22,432 nt of DNA from ZC4RG29 sp036381475 (GCA_036381475.1 DASVCT010000255.1:1-22432); one strand, 5' to 3'; shown: positions 1-8,181, counted from the first letter of the stretch. Made by a program: numbers and translations. The notes: generated by a model from the letters alone, not told the origin.

Positions 1-14
1 TCGAGTTCCATAAA

Positions 15-503
15 TCAGGCTGTCATAAGTTTGCGCAGGCGTTCCCGGATGCGGTTCATCCTGACGCGTACATTGTTTTGCGTAATCCCCATAGTCTCTG
101 CGATTTCTTCATAGGGCACTTCTTCGAGTGCCATCAGGATCATCGCGCGATCGATTTCAGAGAGTTGGCGTATGGCCCGTTGCAGCCGCTGTAGATTTTC
201 TTCGTGATCGTATTCCTGTGCCTCCGAAATGTTCAGGTGTCCGTCGCGAATGTCTTCTGTGGGTGGTTTGCGATTTTTTTTTCGTAATCCCGAGATGGCA
301 GTATTGAGGGCAATACGATACATCCACGTCGTTATCTTGGATTCTCCGCGGAATGTGGGAAACGACCGCCAGAGTTGAAGCACAATCTCCTGGAACAGGT
401 CGTTCCGCGCTTCGGGATCACTCTCATACATCAGGGCTACTTTGTGAATCAGGCCCTGGTGCTGGTTAACAAGCTGGACGAAATTTTTCTCTTCCGGCGT
501 CAA
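15..503 (-). CDS. ECF-type RNA polymerase sigma factor
   Basis: A 162-residue sigma-70 family factor of the extracytoplasmic-function class, which would direct RNA polymerase to a small regulon. Region 2 spans about residues 12-78, with the DLFQEIVLQLW core helix and TTWMYRIALNTA. Region 4 spans about 105-158, with a helix-turn-helix at YEEIAETMGITQNNVRVRM. Regions 1.1 and 3 are absent and the length is normal for ECF factors. The start is TTG at 503-501; no ATG or GTG lies upstream in frame, and the conserved N-terminus (EEKNFVQLVNQHQGLI) begins directly after it, so TTG is the likely start and may limit expression. The gene lies 14 bases downstream of hemA on the same strand, so the two are probably co-transcribed. 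After its TGA stop an ATG occurs at 11-9, possibly the start of a further gene (an anti-sigma factor would be usual) outside the window. The sigma subgroup and its target are unknown. Confidence 0.93.
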   Translation of the reverse strand: MTPEEKNFVQLVNQHQGLIHKVALMYESDPEARNDLFQEIVLQLWRSFPTFRGESKITTWMYRIALNTAISGLRKKNRKPPTEDIRDGHLNISEAQEYDHEENLQRLQRAIRQLSEIDRAMILMALEEVPYEEIAETMGITQNNVRVRMNRIRERLRKLMTA

Positions 504-517
504 TAGAAGGGTGAACG

Positions 518-1786
518 TTAGGGTTTTTTCTCCCTCACCCTTTCCAGGTTGAACAGATCGTGAAGCAATTCAGATATGGACTCAGAGTCGCCACGCCGGC
601 AGGCCGCCTTGAGATGAAGCACGGGATACTTCAGTATTTTTTGCATGAACGACCGGCTCATTTCGTCGAGGCGTGCTGCTTCCGCGGGAGTGGCATTTTT
701 GAGGTAACGCGCCAACTCCTCTCTGCGAATCTGTTCAAGGGTATTCTTGAGCTTTTGAATGGTGGGGCTAACAATCATTTCGCGGGCCCAATCCTCAAAC
801 TCGTTGAGCGCTTCTCCGATAATTTCCTGTACTCTCGGAATGGCTGCCTTGCGGCGGCTCACGGCCTCCTGCGTTTTCTCTGTGATCTCATCCAGGTTGT
901 AGAGTATTACACCCGGGATGTGCTCCAGCGCAGGGTCAACGCTTCGGGGCACGGAGAGATCAATAAAGAACTTGTGCGACAAGAGGGAGCTTCCTACCAG
1001 ATCGGGCGTGATGAGGGGACCGGTACCCGATACGGAACTTACTATGATATCGGCCTGCCTTACCTCTTCACTCAGCCGGTCAAGGCCTCCATACCTGAAT
1101 CCACCCTGCTCAGCAAGTTTACGGGCCTTTTCGGGAGTACGGTTGAGAATTACTATCTGTTGTGGGTCGAAGTCCTGGTCGGTCAGATTCCGCGCGACAT
1201 CCTGGCCTATTTCTCCTACACCCAGCACGAGAATCTTCGCGCGGCGGTTCCCGCCGGCCAGCTCCTGTATCATTTCCGTGGTTGCGTAGGAAAGGGATGC
1301 AGCTCCGTCACGGAAGGTGGTTTCCTGCACCACGCGCTTGTTCGTAAAGAAGATGGTGTGCATGAGCCGGTGAAGGAATGGTCCGGCCATGTTCATATCA
1401 GCGCTCCATTGGTAGGCACTCTTAACCTGTCCGCTTACCTGGAGGTCCCCGATAATCTGGGCGTCCAGTCCAATGGCCACCTCGAAAAGGTGCCGTACGG
1501 CGGCTTCACCCCTCAGATCAACAAAATACCGGTCCGCCTGGTCGACAGAAATGCCCTTGATCAATCGCAGGCCGCTGAGAAACTCCGCCCGATGATCCCG
1601 CTCGGATTGATAGTATATCTCCGTCCGGTTACACGTGGATACCACCAGCACATCCGACGAGGATGTATACGACTGAGCGAATGTCAGCAGTTTCTTGACA
1701 CCTTCCTCATTCAGCGACACCTGCTCCCTCACCGCTACCGGTGCCATCTTGTATGTCAGGATGAGGGCTCTGAAATTCTCTTGCAT
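518..1786 (-). CDS. hemA: Glutamyl-tRNA reductase
   Basis: A 422-residue glutamyl-tRNA reductase, which reduces Glu-tRNA to glutamate-1-semialdehyde with NADPH, the first committed step of C5-pathway haem synthesis in the cytoplasm. The catalytic domain carries the nucleophilic cysteine at residue 52 in the signature VVSTCNRTEIY. The segment 106-126 with IIGDLQVSGQVKSAY is the family's second signature. The NADPH-binding Rossmann fold begins at VLGVGEIGQ (187-195). Residues about 330-415 form the C-terminal dimerisation helix region. The length is typical. No other haem gene (hemB, hemC, hemD) is adjacent. The next gene downstream, 14 bases away, is an ECF sigma factor. A TAGTTTTG match to the -7 box lies just upstream of the ATG, but I find no good -33 partner. 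Confidence 0.96.
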   Translation of the reverse strand: MQENFRALILTYKMAPVAVREQVSLNEEGVKKLLTFAQSYTSSSDVLVVSTCNRTEIYYQSERDHRAEFLSGLRLIKGISVDQADRYFVDLRGEAAVRHLFEVAIGLDAQIIGDLQVSGQVKSAYQWSADMNMAGPFLHRLMHTIFFTNKRVVQETTFRDGAASLSYATTEMIQELAGGNRRAKILVLGVGEIGQDVARNLTDQDFDPQQIVILNRTPEKARKLAEQGGFRYGGLDRLSEEVRQADIIVSSVSGTGPLITPDLVGSSLLSHKFFIDLSVPRSVDPALEHIPGVILYNLDEITEKTQEAVSRRKAAIPRVQEIIGEALNEFEDWAREMIVSPTIQKLKNTLEQIRREELARYLKNATPAEAARLDEMSRSFMQKILKYPVLHLKAACRRGDSESISELLHDLFNLERVREKKP

Positions 1787-1798
1787 ACTGTTAACCTA

Positions 1799-1806
1799 CA
1801 AAACTA
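1799..1806 (-). promoter_or_regulatory. Possible -7 element for hemA
   Basis: On the minus strand this reads TAGTTTTG, an exact match to the Bacteroidota -7 consensus TAnnTTTG. It lies 12 bases before the hemA ATG, which would leave a very short leader. No TTG is found 17-23 bases upstream, so the assignment rests on the -7 box alone. Confidence 0.3.
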
Positions 1807-1910
1807 CAGCGGGAGCGAGATTTTTGGATGACGAATATCAGTCTATCCATAATTTAGAATCGTTTTAAATAAGCTATCCCTTTCGCGCTACGTTGAATAC
1901 GAAAACGAGC

Positions 1911-1943
1911 TTGCGTCAAGGCTACGCAACGTCACTTTTTTTT
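1911..1943 (+). promoter_or_regulatory. Hairpin followed by T8, possible leader attenuator
   Basis: The perfect inverted repeat TTGCGT / ACGCAA (1911-1916 and 1924-1929, 7-base loop) is followed six bases later by eight T residues (1936-1943). The layout resembles an intrinsic terminator read on the plus strand. No plus-strand gene lies upstream to be terminated, so if it is functional it would sit in the 5' leader of the HhH-helicase pair, about 95 bases before its ATG. The stem is short and the T run is not adjacent, so this is tentative. Confidence 0.25.
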
Positions 1944-2037
1944 GAACGTCAAACCCCGCTACCAGACCGATAACAGTTTGTTGACGTGGTAAGTTTTCTG
2001 GATATTATGGGCCCAATCGACCCAAAACCCTCTCACA

Positions 2038-2934
2038 ATGCACACGATCCGTAAATGGATCCGGTTCCTCTTTGGATTTTCCCGAAGGGAAACCAATGGA
2101 TTCTTAATCCTTTTGCCACTTATGGTAGTCGCAGTTTTTTCGCAGCCCATTGCCCGGTTTTTTTTTCCGAGTGCGACACCCGATTTCTCGCGTGAGGCGG
2201 CTATTCTGGACAGCCTGGAGGGATTGTTTCGACGGGCGAATGCCCCCGATGTGATGCACCACATCCCGCCGGCTCGCGAAGCGTTCCGTTTCAACCCGAA
2301 CATGGCTACCCCTGAGGATCTGGAACGTCTGGGCTTTTCGCCGAGCATTGCGCGCCGAATCGTGCGGTACAGGGAAAGCGGTGGAAAATTCCGGAAGAAA
2401 TCAGACCTCCTGCGGATCTATGGGATGGATACCAGCGTTTACACAAGGTTGTACGCCTTCATTGACTTGCCCAAACGGAATACCCGGCCGCGTTCAAGCC
2501 AAAAAAGGCCGACGCAGGCTGTCCATGCCATGGTGCGGTTTGACCTGAACACGGCGGACACATCACAGCTGGTGGCGATACGCGGTATCGGCCCTACGCT
2601 TGCGTCGAGGATTGTGCGGTACCGCCAAAGGCTGGGTGGCTATGTGAGCATGAATCAGCTCCACGAGGTATTCCACCTCGACTCTGCGGCCATCGGGGCC
2701 CTGCGCGCGGTCGCCTACATTCGGGATGAATTCACTCCGGTTCGGATCAACGTCAATAGCGCAGATGAATACAGCCTGTCGCGACATCCGTATATCGGAC
2801 GGACACTTGCCCGTCTCATTGTGACCTACCGTTTTCAGCACGGACCGTTTCAGAGCCTGGAAGATCTGCGGCAAATCCAGCTGGTTGACGACTCGGTGTA
2901 CCACCGGATCAGTAATTATCTGGCAATGGACTAG
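2038..2934 (+). CDS. Membrane-anchored protein with three helix-hairpin-helix units (ComEA-like)
   Basis: A 298-residue protein. A basic N-terminus (HTIRKW...SRRE) is followed by one hydrophobic segment at about residues 21-38. By the positive-inside rule the rest should lie outside the cytoplasmic membrane. Three tandem HhH-type units follow at about 84-135, 167-217 and 236-287. Each has the pattern N-x-A(D/T)-x-x-x-L-x-x-x-x-x-I(G/S)-x-x-x-A-x-x-I-x-x-Y-R. Only the middle unit keeps the classic hairpin GIGPTLA; the others read GFSPSIA and YIGRTLA. HhH units bind DNA backbone non-specifically, and the domain plan resembles the DNA-uptake receptor ComEA, although a role in competence is inference. 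The gene is divergent from hemA. It ends at a TAG only seven codons before the in-frame GTG of the helicase gene, so the two are very likely co-transcribed. Confidence 0.85.
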   Translation: MHTIRKWIRFLFGFSRRETNGFLILLPLMVVAVFSQPIARFFFPSATPDFSREAAILDSLEGLFRRANAPDVMHHIPPAREAFRFNPNMATPEDLERLGFSPSIARRIVRYRESGGKFRKKSDLLRIYGMDTSVYTRLYAFIDLPKRNTRPRSSQKRPTQAVHAMVRFDLNTADTSQLVAIRGIGPTLASRIVRYRQRLGGYVSMNQLHEVFHLDSAAIGALRAVAYIRDEFTPVRINVNSADEYSLSRHPYIGRTLARLIVTYRFQHGPFQSLEDLRQIQLVDDSVYHRISNYLAMD

Positions 2935-2955
2935 GATAAAACTTGCTTTTCAACT

Positions 2956-5900
2956 GTGGCCAGAGTCAAGACCCGAAATATTTTTCATACCTACCTCAAC
3001 CGTCTTACCAACCTGACGGCCAACAACCGGTCCATTCTCTTGCTTCGGTTGCCGAAGGAGCAGTTCATCGACGTTCATAAGTTTAACCTGCTCGATAACA
3101 AACCTTCTTTTCATGTGATTGCAGCGTTGCTGGCAGGAAAGGCGATGAAGGTTTGTCAGATTCTCGACAGCCGCGTGGAGGCGAACAACGAGGTGAGCGA
3201 GCGACTTAAGCGCTTGCAGCGGCTCGATCGGTTCATCTTTGAGGAACGCGGTTCCAATGACCTTCACATAGGGTGGCCGTTCGTCCGTGGCAAACTTATC
3301 GACGGTACGCTGGTGCGTGCGCCCTTGCTGTTCTTTCCCGTGAGTCTCAAGCAGTCGCGAAACGATTGGATGATCGAGCCGCGTCGAGATGCCGGAGTCG
3401 TTTTCAATAAATCGTTCGCCCTTGCCTACGCGTACTACAACAAGGTAGACCTTCCCGATGATCTCCTGGAAACCAACTTCGAGGATTTTGACAAAGACAG
3501 CACGGTGTGGCGTACCCAGCTCTACCAGTTGCTGCAGGACAAGATTGAATTGAATTTCAACCCGGATAATTTCCGCGATGAACTGACGCCTTTTATGGAG
3601 TTCAGGAAGGCGGATTTTGATGAGTCGCATCGCGCGGGTGAGATCAAGTTGTTTCCCGAAGCTGTGCTGGGTATCTTTCCCCAGGCCGGTTCGCAACTCG
3701 TGGCGGACTACAAGTACCTGATGGAGGCTGAGAATTTCACCGACATCGACGCCTTCTTTCTGCGCAATGTGCCCGCTGGCGGTGACGATAACCCGCCTGC
3801 GACAGCGGAGGACACCATACGGGAGGAACGACTGTACATTCCCTTCGAGACGGACGCCTGGCAGGAGAACGCGATCCGGAAAACTAAGGCCGGAAAATCC
3901 ATCGTCGTACAAGGTCCTCCAGGAACAGGCAAATCACAACTGATTTGCAACCTGGTTGCCGACGCCGTGGCGTCGGGACGCAAGGTGCTCGTCGTCTGTC
4001 AGAAACGAGCTGCCCTCGATGTGGTGTACCGGCGTCTTCAGGAAATCGACATGGACGATTTCCTCGGACTGGTTCACGACTTTCGCAACGACCGCCGGGA
4101 AATCTTCACAAAGATTGCCCGGCAAATCGACAGGATCGATGACTATCGCACACGTAACCGCAGCGTGGATATCATCCACATGGAACGACGGTTCGTTCAC
4201 TTGTGCCGGAGGATCGATGCGATCGTTGAGGAACTCGAGGAATTCCGGCGCATCCTCTACGATGAATCAGAGTGTGGGCTGTCCGTAAAGCAATTGTACC
4301 TCACATCGAATCCTGCGGGTGATGCGGTCAACCTGAAACAGGAATATCAGTATTTCAAGTTTCACGAACTTGACGACTTCCTCCGCAACATGAAGCGCTA
4401 TGCGGGGTTTGCCGAAAAGTTTGTGCGCGACCGTTACGTCTGGAATAACCGCCGCTCGTTCGCCGGACTCAAACAGTCTGACATGAAGGACATCATCCAG
4501 GCGGTTCGCGAGATCCCCGTGTTTCAGGCGACTATTGCGAAAAAAATTGTCGGCGTGCTCCCGTCTGCGCTCTCCCTTGAAGATTGTGAGTCGTTGCTGG
4601 GACGTGAAGACGACATCCTCGGCATGCTTAGCGTGCTAAAGGACGACGAGACTTATCATTACTTCCTGCATATGCTGCGGGTACCCGACGAAGAGACGAG
4701 CTTGCTGTGGCTTGCAAATACGGAGCGTGTCCTGATGAGTTGTTATGAAGGCTCCGGCCCGGAAATTTATACACCACCGGAGGAGCTGGGAAAGCTGCAA
4801 CAGGTACTCCGTGAATGTATGCTCGCCCGACGCAGTCTGTTCCGTTTCTTACGATGGCAGTTTTCGGGCGACAAGAATTATCTGCGAAACGTCCTCTCCT
4901 TGAATCACCTCGAGTATTCCAAGGAGGGATTCAAGGAACTCGAAAAGAAGCTTGACAGCAGGCTTAACATCGAGCATCATTTCACGGCGTTGAAACAAAA
5001 GCCGTGGCTCACAGACTTCCCCAAAGACTACCGGAAGTTTCACATGCGTCGTTGGTTTGAACGGGAGAAGCTGGCCGTGCGTGCCAAGATCATCTTCAAT
5101 ACACTCCGCGAGGTGAATGAACTGATCGATCCGACGACACTGTCTCGATACGACTTCAACCGCATATTCCATCAGCTCCTCAGCATTTGCAGTGAAATAC
5201 CAGGTCGGAAAGCGGTCTGGATCAAACATCTCACACCCTTTCAGATCCGGCAGCTCATTCACGACCCCAGCCTGGCCGATGAATTCGTCGATGCGCTCAG
5301 ACGTGATTTTGACAACCTGTGCGAGTTCGACAAGCTTAAGGAAAGCCTTACCGAGACGGAAGTAGGGGTGATCCACAAATTGTATGACCGCGTGGGATGG
5401 TGGACGTATGAAAAGCTCGAAGCCCTGTTACGCAACAGCCTCGCACTTCACTGGATCGACTACATTGAGACGAAGCACCCCATACTCCGCATCGTTTCGT
5501 CGACACGCATGGAGGAGTTGCAGGCGGAACTGTGGCAATCAGTCCGGGAAAAGCAACGGTTAAGTCGCGACATCATCCTGCTGAGAACACGCGAGCAGGT
5601 TTATGACCAAATCGAATACAACCGCCTGAACAACCGGGTTACCTATCGTGATCTCCATCACCAGGTTACCAAACAGAAAAAATTGTGGCCACTCCGAAAG
5701 GTTGTGACGGAGATGCAGGGCGAACTGCTTCGCCTTGTACCCTGCTGGCTCGCATCTCCGGAAGCCGTGTCTGCCATATTTCCAATGAAGGAGATCTTCG
5801 ATCTCGTAATCTTCGACGAGGCTTCGCAGTGCTTTGCAGAACGCGGTATTCCTGCGATGTACCGGGGCAAACAGGTGGTCATAGCAGGCGACGCGAAGCA

Positions 5901-6984
5901 GCTCAGGCCTTTTGAATTGTACCAGGTGCGGTGGGAAGAGGAAGATCCCGACGAACCGGACACGGAGGTGGACTCTCTTCTGGAACTTGCCGAACGCTAT
6001 CTCGAGGGGGTCAGCCTGCAGGGCCACTATCGTAGTCGCTCTCCCGAGTTGATCGACTTCTCGAACAAACACTTTTATGACGGCAACCTCAGGCAATTGC
6101 CCGACCGTAACCTGCTGAACCGAAACGAACCGGCCATCCGATATCTGAAGGTCGATGGCGTATGGGAGGGCAACCGGAACCAGGTGGAGGCCGAAACCGT
6201 AGTGGCGCAGGTATTTCTCCTGCTGACGGAACATCCGGAACTCGAACTCGGTGTCGTCACCTTCAACGCGGAGCAACAATATCTCATCCTCGATCTGCTG
6301 GAATCGGAAGCGACAAAACGTGAGGCGCCGTTACCTGAATCGCTTTTTGTCAAGAACATCGAAAACGTTCAGGGTGATGAAAAAGATGTCATCATTTTCT
6401 CAGTCGGGTATGCCCCTGACCCGCGTGGCCGGATGATCATGCAGTTTGGCAGTCTGAATTTGCCAGGAGGCGAAAATCGACTCAACGTTGCCATCACGCG
6501 TGCGCGTCAGCTCGTCGTCATCGTGTCGAGCATCTGGCCCGATCAACTGAAGACCGAAAAGTCGCGCAACAAGGGACCGAGACTCCTGAAGGAGTATCTT
6601 ACTTTTTGTAAAGACGTTCAGGAAGGCAGGTTCGTGCCGCAAACGATTTCGGCAGAACGTCATCCCGATTCATGGTATCTGAAGAACCACCTCGAAAGAT
6701 TCGGTCGTGAGCGATTTCCGCAGTCCGACTTCCTGCCGGACGTGTTGCCCTATACGGATCTGTGCGTGAAACAGAACGGTGCGTGGCTCGGCGCCATCCT
6801 GACCGACGACGAGCGCTACTTAGAAAGCCTTTCAGTGAAAGACACGCACGCCTACACACCGGAACAATTGACGCGCATGCGGTGGGAATTCAGGTCTGTG
6901 TATAGCCGAAATTTCTGGCTTGGTGCCGGAAACGTGGAAAACGATATGATGCGGATACTCGGCCTGCACGAAAACGGAATGTAA
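2956..6984 (+). CDS. Large UPF1-like superfamily 1 helicase with degenerate nuclease-like C-terminus
   Basis: A 1342-residue predicted ATP-driven DNA or RNA helicase of the UPF1-like SF1 group (AAA_11/AAA_12 type). Residues 1-300 resemble the N-terminal region found in DUF4011-type helicases. Walker A is GPPGTGKS at 320-327, motif Ia follows at VLVVCQK, motif II is DEAS at 954-957, motif III is GDAKQLRP at 978-985, motif IV is GHYRSRSPELI from 1023, motif V is NVQGDEKDVI from 1137, and motif VI is NRLNVAITRAR at 1174-1184. About 600 residues lie between motifs Ia and II, a helical insertion. The tail at 1265-1322 matches the layout of a Vsr/MTES_1575-type nuclease but lacks the usual E-x-D-G and R-D-R residues. 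The GTG start is 21 bases after the upstream stop; the next in-frame methionine is residue 64. The biological role is unknown. Repair, RNA metabolism and defence are all possible. Confidence 0.88.
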   Translation: MARVKTRNIFHTYLNRLTNLTANNRSILLLRLPKEQFIDVHKFNLLDNKPSFHVIAALLAGKAMKVCQILDSRVEANNEVSERLKRLQRLDRFIFEERGSNDLHIGWPFVRGKLIDGTLVRAPLLFFPVSLKQSRNDWMIEPRRDAGVVFNKSFALAYAYYNKVDLPDDLLETNFEDFDKDSTVWRTQLYQLLQDKIELNFNPDNFRDELTPFMEFRKADFDESHRAGEIKLFPEAVLGIFPQAGSQLVADYKYLMEAENFTDIDAFFLRNVPAGGDDNPPATAEDTIREERLYIPFETDAWQENAIRKTKAGKSIVVQGPPGTGKSQLICNLVADAVASGRKVLVVCQKRAALDVVYRRLQEIDMDDFLGLVHDFRNDRREIFTKIARQIDRIDDYRTRNRSVDIIHMERRFVHLCRRIDAIVEELEEFRRILYDESECGLSVKQLYLTSNPAGDAVNLKQEYQYFKFHELDDFLRNMKRYAGFAEKFVRDRYVWNNRRSFAGLKQSDMKDIIQAVREIPVFQATIAKKIVGVLPSALSLEDCESLLGREDDILGMLSVLKDDETYHYFLHMLRVPDEETSLLWLANTERVLMSCYEGSGPEIYTPPEELGKLQQVLRECMLARRSLFRFLRWQFSGDKNYLRNVLSLNHLEYSKEGFKELEKKLDSRLNIEHHFTALKQKPWLTDFPKDYRKFHMRRWFEREKLAVRAKIIFNTLREVNELIDPTTLSRYDFNRIFHQLLSICSEIPGRKAVWIKHLTPFQIRQLIHDPSLADEFVDALRRDFDNLCEFDKLKESLTETEVGVIHKLYDRVGWWTYEKLEALLRNSLALHWIDYIETKHPILRIVSSTRMEELQAELWQSVREKQRLSRDIILLRTREQVYDQIEYNRLNNRVTYRDLHHQVTKQKKLWPLRKVVTEMQGELLRLVPCWLASPEAVSAIFPMKEIFDLVIFDEASQCFAERGIPAMYRGKQVVIAGDAKQLRPFELYQVRWEEEDPDEPDTEVDSLLELAERYLEGVSLQGHYRSRSPELIDFSNKHFYDGNLRQLPDRNLLNRNEPAIRYLKVDGVWEGNRNQVEAETVVAQVFLLLTEHPELELGVVTFNAEQQYLILDLLESEATKREAPLPESLFVKNIENVQGDEKDVIIFSVGYAPDPRGRMIMQFGSLNLPGGENRLNVAITRARQLVVIVSSIWPDQLKTEKSRNKGPRLLKEYLTFCKDVQEGRFVPQTISAERHPDSWYLKNHLERFGRERFPQSDFLPDVLPYTDLCVKQNGAWLGAILTDDERYLESLSVKDTHAYTPEQLTRMRWEFRSVYSRNFWLGAGNVENDMMRILGLHENGM

Positions 6985-7016
6985 AAAAGCGCCGCACGAA
7001 TTGCTTCATGCGGCGC
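6983..7016 (-). terminator. Intrinsic terminator of glnA
   Basis: The inverted repeat GCGCCGCA / TGCGGCGC (6989-6996 and 7009-7016) extends, after one mismatch, by three more pairs around a TTGC tetraloop. On the minus strand it is followed at once by six T residues (6983-6988), the form of a strong Rho-independent terminator for glnA. The T tract overlaps the TAA of the helicase gene. The hairpin could also weakly stop plus-strand transcripts, although no T run follows in that direction. Confidence 0.9.
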
Positions 7017-7043
7017 CTTATGTCAGACACACCAGTGAGTCCG

Positions 7044-8054
7044 TCAGGATACGGCGGACTTAACGGTCTTGATGATTCGTGCAGCTACCTTGTAAGGATC
7101 TGCGGACGAATTCGGCCTCCGGTCTTCAAGATATCCCTTCCAGCCATTTTCAACCGTGCTGATCGGAATCCGAATGGAAGCACCCCGGTCAGAAATACCG
7201 AAGCTGAACTTATCAATCGACTGCGTTTCGTGAAGTCCTGTCAGTCGCAGGTGGTTGTCCGCGCCATACACTTCGATGTGTTCCCTGATCACGGGTTCAA
7301 AGGCATGACAGATCTTTTCAAAGACTTCCCTGGATCCGGCTTCACGCAACGTGCTGTTGGAGAAGTTTGCGTGCATACCCGATCCGTTCCAGTCGCCGCG
7401 GACAGGCTTGCAGTGCCAGTTGATGGAGACGCCATACTTTTCGCCGTTGCGCTCAGCCAGATAGCGTGCTACCCATACCTGGTCGCCTGCTTCGCGCGCG
7501 CCCTTGGCAAAGATCTGGAATTCCCACTGACCCGTCGCCACTTCGGCGTTTATACCTTCGATGTTGATGCCAGCGGCAATCATTTGGTCCAAATGATCTT
7601 CGACGATATGACGGCCGTATGCTTTGCCGGCGCCGACGCCGCAGTAATAAGGACCCTGCGGTCCGGGGAAACCCTTCTCGGGAAAACCGAGCGGCTTGTT
7701 AGTCTCGTTATCCCACAAGAAATATTCCTGTTCGAAGCCAAACCAGAAATCAGCGTCTTCGTCGTCAATCGTAGCGCGGCCGTTTGAAGGATGGGGTGTC
7801 CCATCCGCGTTCAGCACTTCCGTCATGACCAGCCAGCCGTCCTTCCGGTCGGGGTCGGGGAAGAGCGCCACGGGCTTCAGCAACAAGTCGGAAGACCCGC
7901 CTGGTGCCTGCTCCGTAGAACTCCCGTCGAAAGACCAGATCGGACAGTCAGCCAGTTTGCCACTGAATTTTGAAACGATTTTAGTCTTGCTGCGAAGACT
8001 CTGGGTGGGCTTATACCCATCCAGCCAGATGTACTCAAGCTTAGTTTTAGCCAT
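7044..8054 (-). CDS. glnA: Glutamine synthetase, type II (eukaryote-like GSII)
   Basis: A 336-residue glutamine synthetase that forms glutamine from glutamate, ammonia and ATP in the cytoplasm. The N-terminal LEYIWLDGYKPTQ and DGSST (43-47), the E-x-E metal site EQEYFL (108-113), NAEVATGQWEFQI (169-181), WNGSGMHANFS (222-232), the glutamate-binding DRGASIRIP (289-297) and EDRRPNSSADPY (310-321) are the GSII signatures. The length is far shorter than GSI (about 470) or GSIII (about 730). GSII lacks the adenylylation site, so control must be at transcription or by effectors. The gene lies 118 bases downstream of an OmpL-like porin and beyond that asnB, all on the same strand. An AT-rich inverted repeat lies between porin and glnA. 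A strong terminator follows it. Confidence 0.96.
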   Translation of the reverse strand: MAKTKLEYIWLDGYKPTQSLRSKTKIVSKFSGKLADCPIWSFDGSSTEQAPGGSSDLLLKPVALFPDPDRKDGWLVMTEVLNADGTPHPSNGRATIDDEDADFWFGFEQEYFLWDNETNKPLGFPEKGFPGPQGPYYCGVGAGKAYGRHIVEDHLDQMIAAGINIEGINAEVATGQWEFQIFAKGAREAGDQVWVARYLAERNGEKYGVSINWHCKPVRGDWNGSGMHANFSNSTLREAGSREVFEKICHAFEPVIREHIEVYGADNHLRLTGLHETQSIDKFSFGISDRGASIRIPISTVENGWKGYLEDRRPNSSADPYKVAARIIKTVKSAVS

Positions 8055-8146
8055 ATAAAACGGAGAATTAGTAGTGAAACATGGTGTGAGTTTGGTAAAG
8101 ACCCGCCAATATATAGGTTAGGTAGTATCCCCGCATCGAATTGTCA

Positions 8147-8181
8147 AAATTTTAATTTACCCTACGCCTCAGTTAAAATTT
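8147..8181. promoter_or_regulatory. AT-rich inverted repeat between porin and glnA
   Basis: Nine-base perfect arms AAATTTTAA (8147-8155) and TTAAAATTT (8173-8181) flank a 17-base centre; the second arm covers the porin stop codon. It starts 92 bases before the glnA ATG. It could be a weak terminator for the porin transcript, a processing hairpin or an operator for glnA. There is no clean T run to settle it. Confidence 0.35.

Noticed and set aside
560..1831. Long plus-strand open frame of 423 codons
   Set aside because: It is antisense to hemA, whose catalytic and NADPH-binding signatures are intact; the plus-strand translation has no recognisable domain.
2950..3912. Minus-strand open frame of 320 codons
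   Set aside because: It lies antisense to the helicase N-terminal region, and its translation shows no recognisable domain.
7008..7787. Plus-strand open frame of 259 codons
   Set aside because: It mirrors the type II glutamine synthetase gene and begins in its terminator; no domain is seen.
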